Counted from the stretch's first letter, positions 42,054 through 53,906 are shown. The stretch is DNA of 64,000 nucleotides from Cyanoderma ruficeps (GCA_008694505.1 VZDJ01004378.1:16981645-17045644); one strand, 5' to 3'. Numbers and translations are program-made. Notes: generated by a model not told the origin, from the letters alone.

Positions 42054-44413
42054 GTGAGTGATTTTTAATTCTGCCAGTTCCCTAGATGTTTAATTTCTTC
42101 CTCATAGCCTTGGTTCACATCTCTCCTTCAAAGCAGCATTTCAGTTCTTGGTTTTCTGAAACATTAAAATTAGAACATACTTGAGACAAAGTAACAAGCT
42201 TGTATGATTATTGATTATGTGCATTTTCTTTGTTCTTGAGATACAGAGGCTGTGCTTCAAACATATTCGTGTACTACAGCTTTCTTCTTGCAACTCTAGT
42301 GATTTTTTTTTCTCCAAAATGCTTTGCATTTTAAGTTCTGGGGTTTTTTAAAAGTTTTTTTAAAGAAGCAGGCATCTGTCTTCAACAGACTTGGTCAGTT
42401 ATTTCATGCTGAATGCATAGAAAATCTGATACTAACAGCATGCAGCTAAGTAATTCTGTTTGTACTATAAAACATTGAGGAGGTCTGAGCTTTATTAAGT
42501 GCATGCATTTGTGCCTGAAGGCTGCTAGAGCCATATGCAACTACATTGTATAGACCAGAATATTCACTGTTAATCTGTATTGAGGCTATTGTCACCTGTT
42601 GCTCGTCATAGCAGTGGATGCTCAGGGTAAATAGCACAGTGGCAAGAGGCTGACAGGAGCAACATCTGAACATTACTGTAGGGAGACACTGTGGGGCAGG
42701 AAACCCGGGACAGGTGTTATTACCTGTATCTCCCTTTCTAAATAGAAGAGGAAGAAGAACTACTGCTGCAACTACTACTACTACTACTATAGAGATTTCA
42801 AAACTACTCAATGAAAAAAAAAATTGTTCTGTGTAGCATAGCTTCTCTCTGTTCTCTCTGCAGCAGTAGAAGCAAATAATCAACCCCCCATTTCATTTTG
42901 AGTTGGGGAAAAAAGTCTTTGTCGATATAATGCATGTTTTCATGTTATGGCCAGAAATGACATTAAAGAATCCATGGTTTTGGTTAGGTGTCTGGTATTT
43001 TGCCTCTTTATGACTGGATAATTGGAGCAGTGTTGTTACCTCTGCAGGGGATTCTTGGTGACTGATTTATACAGTCTCTAGAGTAGGAATATCTCTTTTG
43101 AGTGACTTTTCTGATCAAAAAAAGTGGAAGAGTTAGCTGCTTTTCATTGTATTCTTTGCACCTTATCCCTTAGCAGACTAAATGTACATGGATACTACTG
43201 CTGCATGCTAATACAAATGCCTGTCTGGAAACCAAGTCACGGGTTTCTTAAGATGACATAGGATTTTTTTCCCTCTAGTCAGGAAAGCTTATCAGTCCAT
43301 TATGTCTTCTTGCTTCTTGATTTCTAATGTCGTGTCTCTTGTTGATTTAATATCTCTCTTCCAGGATTTTGTCCTGTTTTTCATTTGGGTAGTGGAAATT
43401 CTAGTTCTTATCCAATATAAAGATGATGTAAATGGGTTAAGTTTTCTTTTTTCAGACTTCCTTGTGTTTAAGAAATATGAGACTTAACACCTTTTTCATG
43501 ATGGTAGAGGGTGAAATAGCAAGTTGTGAGACTTCATTCTGTGAACATTTTTTCTTATACTGTTATGTGAAAGTTTTGCCATACACACAGAAATCTTTAA
43601 ATGAAAATACCAAAAGTATCCAGGTTTTTTTTTCTTTCATTACTTTAGCCATGCTGTTCAATGTTACTTGAGTATTTTACTGTTTTAAAATGAATGTGAA
43701 ACACAATCCAAATGGAACTCAACAGAAATAAAAAAGCCCCAAGTTTTAAATTATTTGTCTTGAATGTGGGGTTTTTTCCTTCCCTTGTCTTTAATTTCTT
43801 CGTTTGATATTCACTGCTATATGGGAAGTATTCAAAATTGGAAGCACAGAGCCTCACTGCATGGCTGCCAGCACAGGGCTGCCTGCAGGCCTGGAATGTG
43901 TCCACCCTGGAGCTGCCAAAGCCAGGGCAGCCTTTCAGGAGTGCCATATGGGCTCTTTGTGTTGCCTGTGCCTGGTAACCTGCTACAGCCCAGGGCTTCT
44001 AGGGGCATCTCCAGTGCGGTGCTCCTGGGCCAGGGAGTGCTCATTTGTGTAAAAGCCTGGTTTAGGAGATCAAAATCTCACACAATAAGTGGTTGGGTTT
44101 TATTTTCCCCCAAGCTGCTACCATGGGAATTAAGGTGACAAATCAAATGAGCATGTCTGGTAGTAACCTCAAGTTGAATTATTGGTAGGACTTGAACAGC
44201 TCAGTGTTGCCACTCCTTACTGTCAAATCTAAATTAACTATCATATTTGTAGTACCTACATTGATTTCTTTTAATTACATGTGACTGGAAGGTTCATCAT
44301 GAAGAATTGTATGTCAGAATAATTTGCATTGGGTTGTTTGTTGATGTTGCTTCATTTTTACTTCAACTAAATGATCATTTTGTTGGTTGTTTTTTTCTTT
44401 TTTTTCCTTTTAG
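42054..44413 (+). other. FRS2: FRS2 leader intron 2, before the first coding exon
   Basis: No gene is seen. It contains a short ACT trinucleotide tract near 42771-42789 and a GC-rich patch at about 43845-44060, unlike the AT-rich flanks, whose origin I do not recognise. The 3' end is a strong T-rich tract and TTTTAG acceptor. The 5' limit depends on the candidate exon at 41948-42053. Confidence 0.45.
42771..42789. repeat. (ACT)n trinucleotide microsatellite
   Basis: Six ACT/CTA units follow an interrupted copy and an adjoining GAAGAGGAAGAAGAA purine stretch. Confidence 0.8.
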
Positions 44414-44439
44414 AGATCAGATGGTCTTCTAAAGAAGTC

Positions 44440-44505
44440 ATGGGTAGCTGTTGTAGCTGTCCAGATAAAGAAACTGTCCCAGATAACCAACGAAACAAGT
44501 TTAAG
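44440..44505 (+). CDS. FRS2: FRS2 coding exon 1 (start codon, myristoylation signal)
   Basis: This exon encodes the first 22 residues, from MGSCCSC to RNKFK. The 5' splice site is AAG|GTAGGC at 44505/44506, phase 0. The acceptor is TTTTAG at 44408-44413, so 44414-44439 is 5' UTR. The start at 44440 is chosen because Gly2 and the following Cys residues are required for membrane anchoring and match FRS2. The earlier ATG at 44421 runs only MVF before a stop. Confidence 0.97.
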
Positions 44506-47500
44506 GTAGGCAGCTGGTGTGATGTGCTATGAACTATTTTGTTGCTTTTTAACAGACTATGTCTGTGATTAAACAAAAGTAATGAAAGTAGAGTTCAAAT
44601 TTCCAACCAGTTGAAACACTGCAGAGTTGCAGGTGCCTGTGGCTACAGGTTTCTCTTGTGCCTCTGAGAAACCCTCTTTTATCAGCAGTGACAGGAATTC
44701 CCTAGACATAGTAGGCTTTTTAGGACAGTTTTGATCTTTAGGAAGGAAAAGAAGCCCTGTGATTTTTATCCATCTCCATTCACCAAGTTAGTGGTGTTGC
44801 CTGTGGAAGTTAATAGAAGGTTAAGTTAGGAAAGGAGTCCTTAGCATAAGGGAATAAATAGCTTTTGGGGAAGTGCAGTTACGAACCTGAATGTGGGGTC
44901 ATCAATAGAAAATTTTAGGACTGCTGATTTTACTTGCAGGTCGCTATTGAGTATACATTTTGAAGACTTTTGTCCTTTATGTGGAGAAATTTTATTTCTA
45001 AGTGTCCTTTTGTCTCATATGTCTCTGGAATTTATAAGCTTGTGAACACTTGTTCATGGATTTGACATGCTAAGCATGAAGCAGCTGAAGTCAGTGACTG
45101 TAAGTCAACATACCTTTGCATAGGTCACACAAGTCAGATTTGCTTCTGTGCTCCAAACTGTCTGTGAGTTGACAAAGGAATGCAATGCTTCCATAGTGAA
45201 AAATTGATTCATGTGTTGCCTGAAGGCAACAATGAAATGAGCTTTAAAGCCCTGGGAATTTCTGGAAATGTTTAATATTATCAGTTAAGAAAGCTGAAGG
45301 ATAAAATATTTTTCTGTTTTCTCGCTTTTTATGCATCACTGTGTAACTAGTTCCTATTTTTCTTCTTGTAGAATTTCTCTATTGTTTGTTTAGCAGGGAG
45401 GTTGGGGGGTAGGGGAGGGGGAGATGAAAGAATGTAATCTGCAAAATGAGGAAAATGGGCATAAGCCTCACAAGCAGATGAAACAATTCTTTATTCTTTT
45501 CAATTGACTAGATTTCAAGTTAAAAATGTATCTTTAAGGAGTATCATTAACTCTGTAGGGAAATTTTTTTGTAGCTGTTTTATTGATTAAGAAAGAATAC
45601 TGCTAAAAGCAGCATTGTGAGGTAAAATAGAGCAGAAATATATATTGTCCACATGCTATAAAGGATGCGGATGACTCAAAACTGGCTTAAAAGCAGAAAG
45701 AACAAGAGTTTATCTTTATATGCATCTTTTCACACAAGATAACTATAAGGTATTTGAATTATTTGTTGACTTTAAAATGGCAGCAAAATATCTAAAACTG
45801 TTGGGTGATTCAGCACAGCGCGAGGCTATTCATGTATGTGAAGGAAGCTTTATCTTGGAGCCACTTACCCTTTCTCATTCCTTTTCCCAACTCTAAGTGG
45901 GGTTATATGACAAAGCAAATACTTTTTTTTTTAGAAATGGGGCTCTGAAAGATTCCATTATCTGAGGTATGCCATATCCATGTGGGAATACTAGAATATG
46001 TACATAAAGCCAGTTTAAAATAATATTTAACTTACAAATCTCTTCCACTTTAAATTTCTCATCAGATTTTACAATAATGTTAGGCAGCCTCATTTGTATT
46101 GTTTTTAAATAAGTATTATTTTAGTTTTTAAAATTCTGGGTTAGGGTAGCACAGAAACTAGTTTGTTGAGTTCTTTTAGGTTTTTGTTTGTTTGTTTGTT
46201 TTTTGTTTTTGTAAACATTCACTTCAAGGATTTTAACTAATACAGACAGAGTCTACCAGTCAGGCATTAAGATTATTAAAAGTGGTGGTGTTTCTCAAAA
46301 GGGTAATTACTTAATGCTTTTTAATTTCTTTTTTATAGGTTATTAACGTGGATGATGATGGTAATGAACTGGGTTCTGGCATAATGGAACTTACAGATAC
46401 AGAACTAATTTTGTACACCCGTAAAAGGGACTCCGTAAAATGGCACTACCTCTGTCTCCGTCGCTATGGCTATGACTCAAATCTTTTCTCTTTTGAAAGT
46501 GGTCGAAGGTGTCAAACTGGACAAGGTATGGGGAAATGCTGTATATAAAGCTTTTTGGAAATTTATTTGATGTTGGAAGACATTTGCCAGTCCTTTTGCA
46601 AGAGTTATAAAGGCTACAGTTCTGTATGTTAATGTGGTTTCTGGGAAAAAAGATTACCTCATGGGGAATGGTCTTCTGGTAGAATGAGGATGTGAGTTGC
46701 ACATAGTTTTTGGCATTTGTAGGTATGGAGGACTTCAAGCTTGTATGTGAGTATTCTTTTGGTCAACTTAGGAGGTGGTTTTGACAGGGAAATTCTACCT
46801 CAGAGGTTGACTTGACTTCCAGGGGGAGGCAGTAGAATCTGAAATTGGAGGAGTCCCCTCCGAATTCAAAGAATTCTTTCTTTTTAATATTTTAAAAGCC
46901 TGGAGCACTGATATGAACAGGATGTCCCCACCTTACTATTGCCCTTAGTAACACACTTGTGTTTCATCCTCTTCCTAAAGCAAATACCACTTTCATTAAT
47001 ATCAATGACATAATTCTCAAATTTTGACTTGAGGTGTGTATACTTCAGCTATGCTCAGTTATTTCTTGAGTGGCTTTCATTGGAAAAAGATGGTTACCTT
47101 TCCAGTACCCAGACCATGCCTTCCTTGGCCAAGGTTGGCTCCCTCTGAGAACATTCAGGTGTTTCTCTCTTCCCTGCAGCATTCCCTGAGGGAACAGCTG
47201 TTTCTGTTGAGCCTTGTTTTGCATCTTCCTACTGTGAAATAGCTGTGTGTGCTTGGAATTGCTGTGCGTTCATATGTTGTGAAATTAAGTTCCAGTGTTC
47301 TTCTGGATTTTTGGCATTTACCAGTGTTCTTATCAATAATTTTAGGGTTTTTTTTTAAATTTCATTTTTAAAAAGCCAGAAAGATGGAAGAACCGGATCA
47401 TAAATAAACCTAGCCAATACTCATTGTCAGAGCAGAGATAACGGAAGACAAGTTTTTCTCAGTGGGAGTTTAAAAGGCACTCTCAGTTCATCTCCTGCTG

Positions 47501-50500
47501 AGAAATGGAGATATTTTGAAACACTGTCGTATACTCCATACTAAACTAAATTTTCATAATTCTTAAAGTAATAAACTTTGTTTTGAAGATAATCACTTGA
47601 ATGGGTTTTGCAGGTTTAATTTACTGCTGCTTCTGAACACTGAAAACAGATGCTAATGATACTTAATTGCAAGTATTAATTTGAAGGTTGTTCTTTACAA
47701 TCTATTAGCAAGTCTGCAGAATCTTACACCAAGTCTAATTGACATCTCTGCCTTCGTTCTAATTTTTCTTTTTTTTTTTTAAACAAGATTAAGCAGGCTG
47801 TGTAAGCAGCAACCCTTTCCTCCCTCTTTTGCTTCTTGCCTTCCTTATGTAATACTAAAATGCTGTGAATATTGAGAAAAAAGCTGGCAGAAAATGTTCT
47901 CTGCTGCCCTTTTGCAATGGAACATTGTTCCTGAAACCTACAATGAGTTTTGTGGGTACTGTTGCAAAACTTCATCTTCACTTCATGGGATGACCAAGAA
48001 GTTTTTCATTTGAGAATTCCCTGAATACTGCTCAGCAACTTCTTACATTCGTCAGTATTTTTGTTTAGGTTTTTCCTTTAATATCAAGTTACTTCTATTG
48101 ATAAGTTGTGAGAAGCAATGATGGTGAAACACTGAGTTTGTGCTAGGTATTGAAAACCTTGCAGACATGTCTTGGGAGCACATCTAACAGATAATTCAGG
48201 ATATATAACCTGGAGAAGTTAGTATGTCACCATGTTGTGTGACAGATCACATTGTATTTAATATGAATGTATTTAAAGGCACCTGAATTTCACAGAAACA
48301 TACTGGGAGCTTTTTAAAGTTTGTGAACATAGATTTTCTTAAATTCTGGTTTTTGTCCATTAAAATTTAAATATCCAGTGTGAATGTTCAGAAATATACA
48401 AAATATTAAACATGGACTATTGTACATGTCTGGATTAGGGGTCAGGGACATATAGCAGTAGAAGCTCTAGAGATAGCTACAGTGTTGCAAAAATGAAGCT
48501 TATTCAGTGCAGCAGCTGCATATTAACGGCTAAGCATCGTGCCTCATAGCCCATTTGGTGTATTCCCAGCTGGGGTTGTGTGAACTTCTGCCATGTGAGG
48601 CATTTCTGATGTGTCACAGCACTGCATCCCTAAATAAATATATATGATGATAGTAATTGCCAGCGTATTCACGTAACTGCACTTATAGAAGTGGCTATAT
48701 AGGTAGGTAGTTTTCAGTAAAGAGTGTTTTAAGATTGTAATACTCACTTTAAAAAATGAGCACCTGCACCCACGTTTAACAAGCGTGTCAACTTTAACTT
48801 CATGCTTTCAATGGAAGAATAAAGCTGCGACTTTGCTGGTGAGGGTAAGTTGGGACACTCCCTGCTGTTCAAAGGCAAAGTGGCACAATACACACGCAAA
48901 ATACATGGTATTGCTGCTAACTTTGTGGTCTGTGTCTATCCTTTAGCCTGAAGCAATTAGTTTGTTACTGTCTGTTCCACACAGTTTGTCTTAGTAGCTT
49001 TTCATTTTAGTCTTCTTAAAGAAACTGAACTTTTACCCAGTGTTTAAATCCTTTCCTGTCGTGCAGGTATCTTATTTTTTATTGTAGTTTTATAGAAATC
49101 TGATTTAGGAAATAGGACTTTGTAGCACCACCATAGTTAAATACGTATTTATTTAACAGGTATCCTTTTTATCAGCTTTAAAAAAAAAGAAAAAAAGAAC
49201 CAAAACTTGTTTTTTTTCCCCTCATTCAGCACTCAAAACTTAGTTTTGCTCCTAACTGAATCAGTTTTCTGTTCTAATTTAACTTTTGGTGCATGGGAAC
49301 CTTATTCTTCTATTAGCTAACCACTTTAAAGGTTGTCACAGTAATTTTGTGTGTTTTGGTGCAATAAAAATTTCATAACACTTCTGCTTCTTTAACAGGT
49401 ATTCATTATGTGGATTCCAGTTCTATTTATTGAAAGTTATGTATATCTTGTAAGGCATGTTCCTTGATTTATTTTTTTTTTGGTGTATTTATAGGAATCT
49501 TTGCCTTTAAGTGTGCCCGGGCAGAAGAGCTATTTAACATGTTACAAGAGATAATGCAGAATAATAGCATAAATGTGGTAGAAGAGCCAGTAGTAGAAAG
49601 GAATAATCATCAGACTGAGTTGGAAGTACCAAGAACTCCTCGAACACCTACCAGTAAGTATGGTTCTGCTGTCAGATGTCATTACCTGATGTAATGTGGT
49701 ACTTAGCTGAAAATAGTGTTTGATTTGAATTTAATCTTTGAGTAATTAAAAGGAAGACTAATGTAAAGCTAAGAGGCTAATTACCAGTAATGCATTCTTT
49801 TGAGGTACTTGCTGAGGATTATCTTTAAGAAAAATGTATTGGGAACTTAGTTGTTGCATAAGAACATGTATGAATACACTTTTTGAATTGCTTTATGATA
49901 TATCAATGTGCTTTACCTGTAGCATTTCAAGAAATGTTAATGTTGGGCAGTGTTTCAAACTTTTTATTAGGGAAAAAAATACTGTTTAAATCACATGTGC
50001 AGTTGGTTTAAATCTTTCTTTTGCTCTGAATAGATGAATGGGTGAATGAAGTATTTACCTAAAATTTTCTGGTATTTTTGAAATCTCACGCAGATGGCTT
50101 GGTATTTGAAACTATGAATTCCAGTTTATTGATGATTTCAGAGAAATGGAAGCTTAAGTAAAGGAGTCTGTTTGTCAGGGAGAGATGTTAATGGGGGAAA
50201 GAGAGGTTGTAGGGAGTTTTCTGGGTGTGTACACCTAGGTTTCAGTGATTGCTTCAGAAATGTGTTCTGGTAAATACTGGGATGCTTTTCTGTTTTCCAT
50301 TTCCTTCCTCTGAGCAAAATTGAGCTTTGTGAATATTTAATGTTACTTTACATATTTTACTTTCTCTTTTGAAAATTAAACTTTAGATAAAAAGTATATT
50401 ATTCATATACAGTAAAATGTTCTCTTTTAATATGGTTTTGGTTGTTTTCCAATTGAATCAGCTCCTGGGTTCAATGCACAAAGTTTACCCAACGGCTACC

Positions 50501-53500
50501 CCAGATACCCGTCCTTTGGAGATGCTTCATCACACCCTTCCAGCAGACACCCTTCTGTCGGCAGCGCGCGCCTCCCCTCTGTCGGTGAAGAGTCAACACA
50601 TCCCTTACTTGTAGCAGAGGAGCAAGTGGGTGTTTTTTTCCCTTCATACAACTTAGGTTGGGGTTGTGTTCAGGTTTTTCTAATGATTGTTCTGTAGGCT
50701 TTCACTTGCCTTTTTCAGTAACAGGTGTAATGTATTCCTACAGTATTTTAACTACCTCAGAAGAGTGCTGGACTTGCCTCTTTAAAATTATATTTTGTAG
50801 AATGGCTTGCTGAGGAATTCATACTTTATGTAAAAATAAAGATACAGAAAGTATGTGTTTGCATTATACTCGTCTCAAAAATTTTAGTAATTATTTTTAA
50901 ACATGAGTAATTGTACATTATAATGAGAGATCCTGGTCAAAAAGCTTCTTTTTATGTCTTCTATTTGCCAAATAGAAGCCATGGAATAATTCATGTTAGA
51001 AGGGACCTCTGGTCCTCTGGATCAAAGTTTTAAGTTAGAGACAGCTGCACAGAGCCTTGTCCTGGTCATGTTTTGAATACTACAGGCAAGGGGATTCCAC
51101 AGAATCTGCGCGATTTGTTCTAGTGTTTCACCACTTTTGTGGCGAAATCATTTCTCTCTTAATATGTTATCAGATTTTTACCTGTTGCATCTGGTGTTGG
51201 CTGTCCCTTGGCCTTTTGCTGAACATCCCCAAAAAGGGTCTGGCTCTGTCTTTGCTTTACCTCTTAGGTAGTTGAAAACAGCTATTAGGTGGTCCCCTGC
51301 CTTAATGGAACTAAGATGGTGCCCTCAGCTTCTCCTTGTATGTCATGTGCTCTAGCTCCTCTCTAGTCATGGCCCTCCACTGGACTTGCCTCAATATGAT
51401 GCTGTCTTTTACTCTGGAGCTAAGGTTCAGTCTTGTGAGAGCTGAATTGATGGCAGTAGTAACTTTCCTTAACTTACTGGCTGTGCTATTGCTGACACAA
51501 ACCAATGCGTGTTTGATTCTCATTGCTGCGAGAGCAGGCTGCTGACTCACATTCAACTTACCATCCATCTGGACCCCTGAAGTTTTGCTGCAAGGCTGTT
51601 TTCCATCAGTTGGCATCTAGCCTGTACTGTTGGTGTTGTTTCATACCAAGCACTGGATTTTGTATTTGCTGTTGCTAAACTTCATAAGGTTTCTATGAAG
51701 TCGGTTCTCCAGGCTGCTGAGATCCCTCTCAGTGGAAACCCCTACCAGTCTGGATAGACTGAAAACTGTCAGGGTGTGTTCTCTCTCATCATTCAGGTTG
51801 CTGATGAAAATGGTAGTCAAGTTTAAAAATGTCATGTGGTTTAGGAAGACTTTCAAGTGTGACAAGAAACAGTGTTGGAAACAAGAGAAGGTAGCCAGAG
51901 CAGAGTGCTGTGAACTATCTTGCGAGAAAGGATTTGTTAGGAGCCCTCACAGAAGAGCTCAGGTCTTATCATTGGAGTTACTGAATAGTAAGTGAGTTTA
52001 AAAAATCAGTGGAGGAGTCAAGTGAGCTGGTAAATGACACTTCAGCTTGCAGTGCTTGACAGAGAGGTTGGCAAGCTACATGACTGCTGCTGTAAAATAC
52101 TACTTTTGCTGTTTGTGTATCCAGGCATAGAATTAAAATTTAGAGAAGGAATCCAGTCTTTCCCATTCAGTCTGGTATTGATCCACTGTGGAAATTGGAG
52201 GGATGTAACCTAGGAGAGTATTTCTGCCTTTATTAGTGACATACAGTGTCAACTCCTGCTTCTTTTTAATTCTGAGTGCCACACTTCATATGGAACTGTA
52301 TATTTTTCTACTTGAGTTCCTGTTCCTATGAGGCTGTTGGCTCTTGAATAAAGAATGGATAGTTCTTCCTGTAGACCCAACATCTCTTTTTGTTCCTGGA
52401 GTAGTACACAAGGCAAGAGACTGAGGAGGTCTCTATGTGGTTTTCTTTTTTTTTTTTTTTCTCCTTTGTATGGACAGTAGATTTCCTTGCAGTGTGGAAG
52501 TTATGAATATAAACTTAGCCGAAGTATTGTTGATCACCAGTAAGGGACAACAAAGTAGAGCTCTCAGTGATCTGCCCAGGTAAGGTAATGAGCTAAGCTG
52601 GAGCAGCCCACAGTAGCCTTGATTAGAGCCAAGCTCTAGAACTAGAGCACAAACATGTTTTATTTGAGATAAAACATCAAATAAAAATAATTATTAGCAT
52701 AAGATATAAATTCTGGTTTTTCATTGGTGCAGCATTAACATAACTAATAACAAAATTTCAGGGGAAAACCCTAAAACTGATTACAGTTCAGCAAAATGCA
52801 AGAGAGGTGACTTTTGCTCTTAAACACCTGCCATCACAAGTTTTTCTTTTCACGTATTTTGATTAGAAAAGTGGGTAATTAAGAAGCTAATAAATTTGGA
52901 GTGGGGGGAAAGGCACAATAGTGCTTGAATTTCTTCTTTTTTCTTTCCCTTTTAGGTGCACACTTACGTAAACACTACTGGAGTACAAGAGGAAAGAAAA
53001 AATCGATCAAGCGTGCATGTGCCACTGGAATCAAAGCTTTCAAACACTGAAACAACTAAAGTGAAAGAAGATCAGATGTGTACTGATGACAGAGATGCTC
53101 AGGTTCTCCTGGAGCCTGAAGGAGTGAAGTTTGTTTTAGGACCAACACCTGTTCAAAGGCAGTTAATGGAAAGAGAGAAACTGGAACAACTTGGGAGAGA
53201 TCAAGTTAGTGGCAGCAGCACAAACAACACTGAATGGGACACTGGGTATGACAGTGACGAACGTAGAGAGACACCATCTGGTAATAAATTGGTGTATGAA
53301 AATATAAATAGGTTGTCAATCCCTAGTGCCTCAGGGGTCAGGAGAGGTCGCTTGACATCAACCAGTACCTCAGACACCCAGAACATTAACAACTCTGCTC
53401 AGAGAAGAACTGCGCTGCTGAACTATGAGAACTTGCCATCCTTGCCTCCTGTTTGGGAAGCCCGCAAGCTGAGCAGAGATGAAGATGACAGTTTAGGACC

Positions 53501-53906
53501 AAAGACCCCGTCTCTGAATGGCTACCACAATAACCTAGATCTGATGCATAACTATGTTAATACAGAGAATGTAACAGTACCAGCAAGTGCTCATAAAGTA
53601 GAATTTACGCGACGTCGGGACTGTACCCCAACAGTCTTTAACTTTGACATTAGGCGTCCAAGTTTAGAACACAGGCAGCTCAACTATATACAGGTTGACC
53701 TGGAAGGTGGTAGTGACTCTGACAACCCTCAGACTCCAAAAACCCCCACCACTCCACTTCCGCAGACTCCAACCAGGCGCACAGAGCTGTATGCTGTGAT
53801 AGACATTGAAAGAACTGCTGCTATGTCAAGCTTGCAAAAAGCACTGCCCCGAGATGATGGTACTTCTAGGAAAACTAGACATAACAGTACTGACCTGCCT
53901 ATGTGA
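44440..53906 (+). CDS. FRS2: FRS2, fibroblast growth factor receptor substrate 2 (complete, five coding exons)
   Basis: Joining 44440-44505, 46339-46525, 49495-49653, 50462-50625 and 52956-53906 gives 1527 bases: 508 codons plus TGA, the length of mammalian FRS2. Every junction is GT/AG and frame is kept. The protein begins MGSCCSCPDK, an N-myristoylation start (Gly2) with nearby cysteines. Residues about 13-115 form the IRS-type PTB domain that binds FGF receptor juxtamembrane and TRK sequences. The tail carries the known docking tyrosines at the expected positions: Y196, Y306, Y349 and Y392 for GRB2, of which Y196, Y306 and Y392 sit in clear pYxN contexts, and Y436 and Y471 for SHP2. A Thr-Pro cluster near residues 451-464 fits the MAPK feedback region. 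From family knowledge, it is an inner plasma-membrane adaptor coupling FGFRs to RAS-MAPK and PI3K. No frameshift or missing key residue is seen. The paralogue FRS3 is less likely given the near identity to FRS2 throughout. Confidence 0.98.
44506..46338 (+). other. FRS2: FRS2 intron between coding exons 1 and 2
   Basis: This 1.83-kb phase-0 intron has no coding signal. It contains a G-rich run near 45402-45424 and a TTTG tetranucleotide tract at 46181-46211 close to the acceptor. Confidence 0.9.
46181..46211. repeat. (TTTG)n microsatellite
   Basis: Four clear TTTG units within a T/G run about 130 bases before the acceptor of FRS2 coding exon 2. Confidence 0.8.
46339..46525 (+). CDS. FRS2: FRS2 coding exon 2 (PTB domain, first half)
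   Basis: The 187-base exon starts after TTTATAG and ends before GTATGG, with one base of a split Gly codon left over. It begins VINVDDDGNELGSG and ends RRCQTGQ plus the first base of Gly, covering about residues 23-85. It holds the first beta strands of the IRS-type PTB domain, including the WHYLCLRRYGYD stretch. The reading frame continues into a spurious stop if the intron is read through. Confidence 0.97.
46526..49494 (+). other. FRS2: FRS2 intron between coding exons 2 and 3
   Basis: This 2.97-kb intron follows base 1 of a codon and ends in a long T-run plus TTTATAG. Nothing beyond AT-rich unique sequence and short A or T runs was recognised. Confidence 0.9.
49495..49653 (+). CDS. FRS2: FRS2 coding exon 3 (end of PTB domain)
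   Basis: The 159-base exon lies between TTTATAG and GTAAGT. It begins with the last two bases of the split Gly codon, then IFAFKCARAEELFNMLQEIM, which is the C-terminal helix of the PTB domain. It then runs into the linker VPRTPRTPT. It ends one base into a Thr codon completed by the next exon. Confidence 0.97.
50462..50625 (+). CDS. FRS2: FRS2 coding exon 4 (Ser/Pro-rich linker)
   Basis: The 164-base exon lies between AATCAG (50456-50461) and GTGGGT. Its acceptor has a modest pyrimidine tract, so the assignment rests on protein continuity: T-PGFNAQSLPNGYPRYPSFG, a Ser-rich stretch, then HPLLVAEEQ. It ends in phase 0 at residue 192. It links the PTB domain to the phosphotyrosine tail and is expected to be disordered. 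Confidence 0.96.
50626..52955 (+). other. FRS2: FRS2 intron between coding exons 4 and 5
   Basis: This 2.33-kb phase-0 intron holds a degraded antisense CR1 of about 850 bases (50981-51830) and a T-run at 52446-52460. The remainder is unique sequence with no coding signal. Confidence 0.9.
50981..51830 (-). mobile_element. CR1 LINE fragment in an FRS2 intron, antisense
   Basis: Starting from a diverged 3' end ('GGAATAATTCATGTTAGAAGGGACCTCTGG'), the plus strand follows reverse-complement CR1 order: 'ACTGGACTTGCCTCAATATG', 'CTGACACAAACC..TGCGTGTTTGATTCTCATTGC', 'CCATCTGGACCCCTGAAG', 'CACTGGATTTTGTATTTG..TTGCTAAACTTCATAAGGTT', 'CATCATTCAGGTTGCTGATGAAAATGGT'. It is substantially decayed. It lies antisense to FRS2 within the intron before the last exon. 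Confidence 0.85.
52956..53906 (+). CDS. FRS2: FRS2 coding exon 5 (signalling tail, stop codon)
   Basis: The 951-base exon starts with GTG (Val193) after a long pyrimidine tract and CCCTTTTAG. It encodes residues 193-508 and ends DLPM-TGA. It contains YVNT (Y196), YENI (Y306), YENL (Y349), YVNT (Y392), YIQV (Y436) and YAVI (Y471). Asn two residues after the tyrosine at 196, 306 and 392 is the GRB2 SH2 signature, and the hydrophobic +1/+3 pattern at 436 and 471 suits SHP2. The first codon is Val because of splicing, not an alternative start. Confidence 0.98.
   Translation: MHTYVNTTGVQEERKNRSSVHVPLESKLSNTETTKVKEDQMCTDDRDAQVLLEPEGVKFVLGPTPVQRQLMEREKLEQLGRDQVSGSSTNNTEWDTGYDSDERRETPSGNKLVYENINRLSIPSASGVRRGRLTSTSTSDTQNINNSAQRRTALLNYENLPSLPPVWEARKLSRDEDDSLGPKTPSLNGYHNNLDLMHNYVNTENVTVPASAHKVEFTRRRDCTPTVFNFDIRRPSLEHRQLNYIQVDLEGGSDSDNPQTPKTPTTPLPQTPTRRTELYAVIDIERTAAMSSLQKALPRDDGTSRKTRHNSTDLPM

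Larger units (their letters stand above)
41959..44432 (+). promoter_or_regulatory. Candidate spliced upstream ORF in the FRS2 leader (37 codons)
   Basis: If 42053 is spliced to 44414, the ATG at 41959 opens a 37-codon frame: 31 full codons in the first exon, a codon split over the junction, then Asp-Gln-Met-Val-Phe and TAA at 44430-44432. The stop lies 7 bases before the FRS2 ATG, in a different frame. Its last ATG (44421) also makes a minimal three-codon uORF, MVF-stop, that is present however the leader is spliced. Such uORFs usually lower translation of the main frame. Confidence 0.4.

Noticed and set aside
42446..42883. 145-codon antisense open frame
   Set aside because: It includes a low-complexity Val/Ala run produced by the trinucleotide tract and lacks any recognised domain.
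51057..51995. Cluster of open frames on both strands in an FRS2 intron
   Set aside because: Most lie within the decayed antisense CR1 at 50981-51830. They are repeat-derived or chance.
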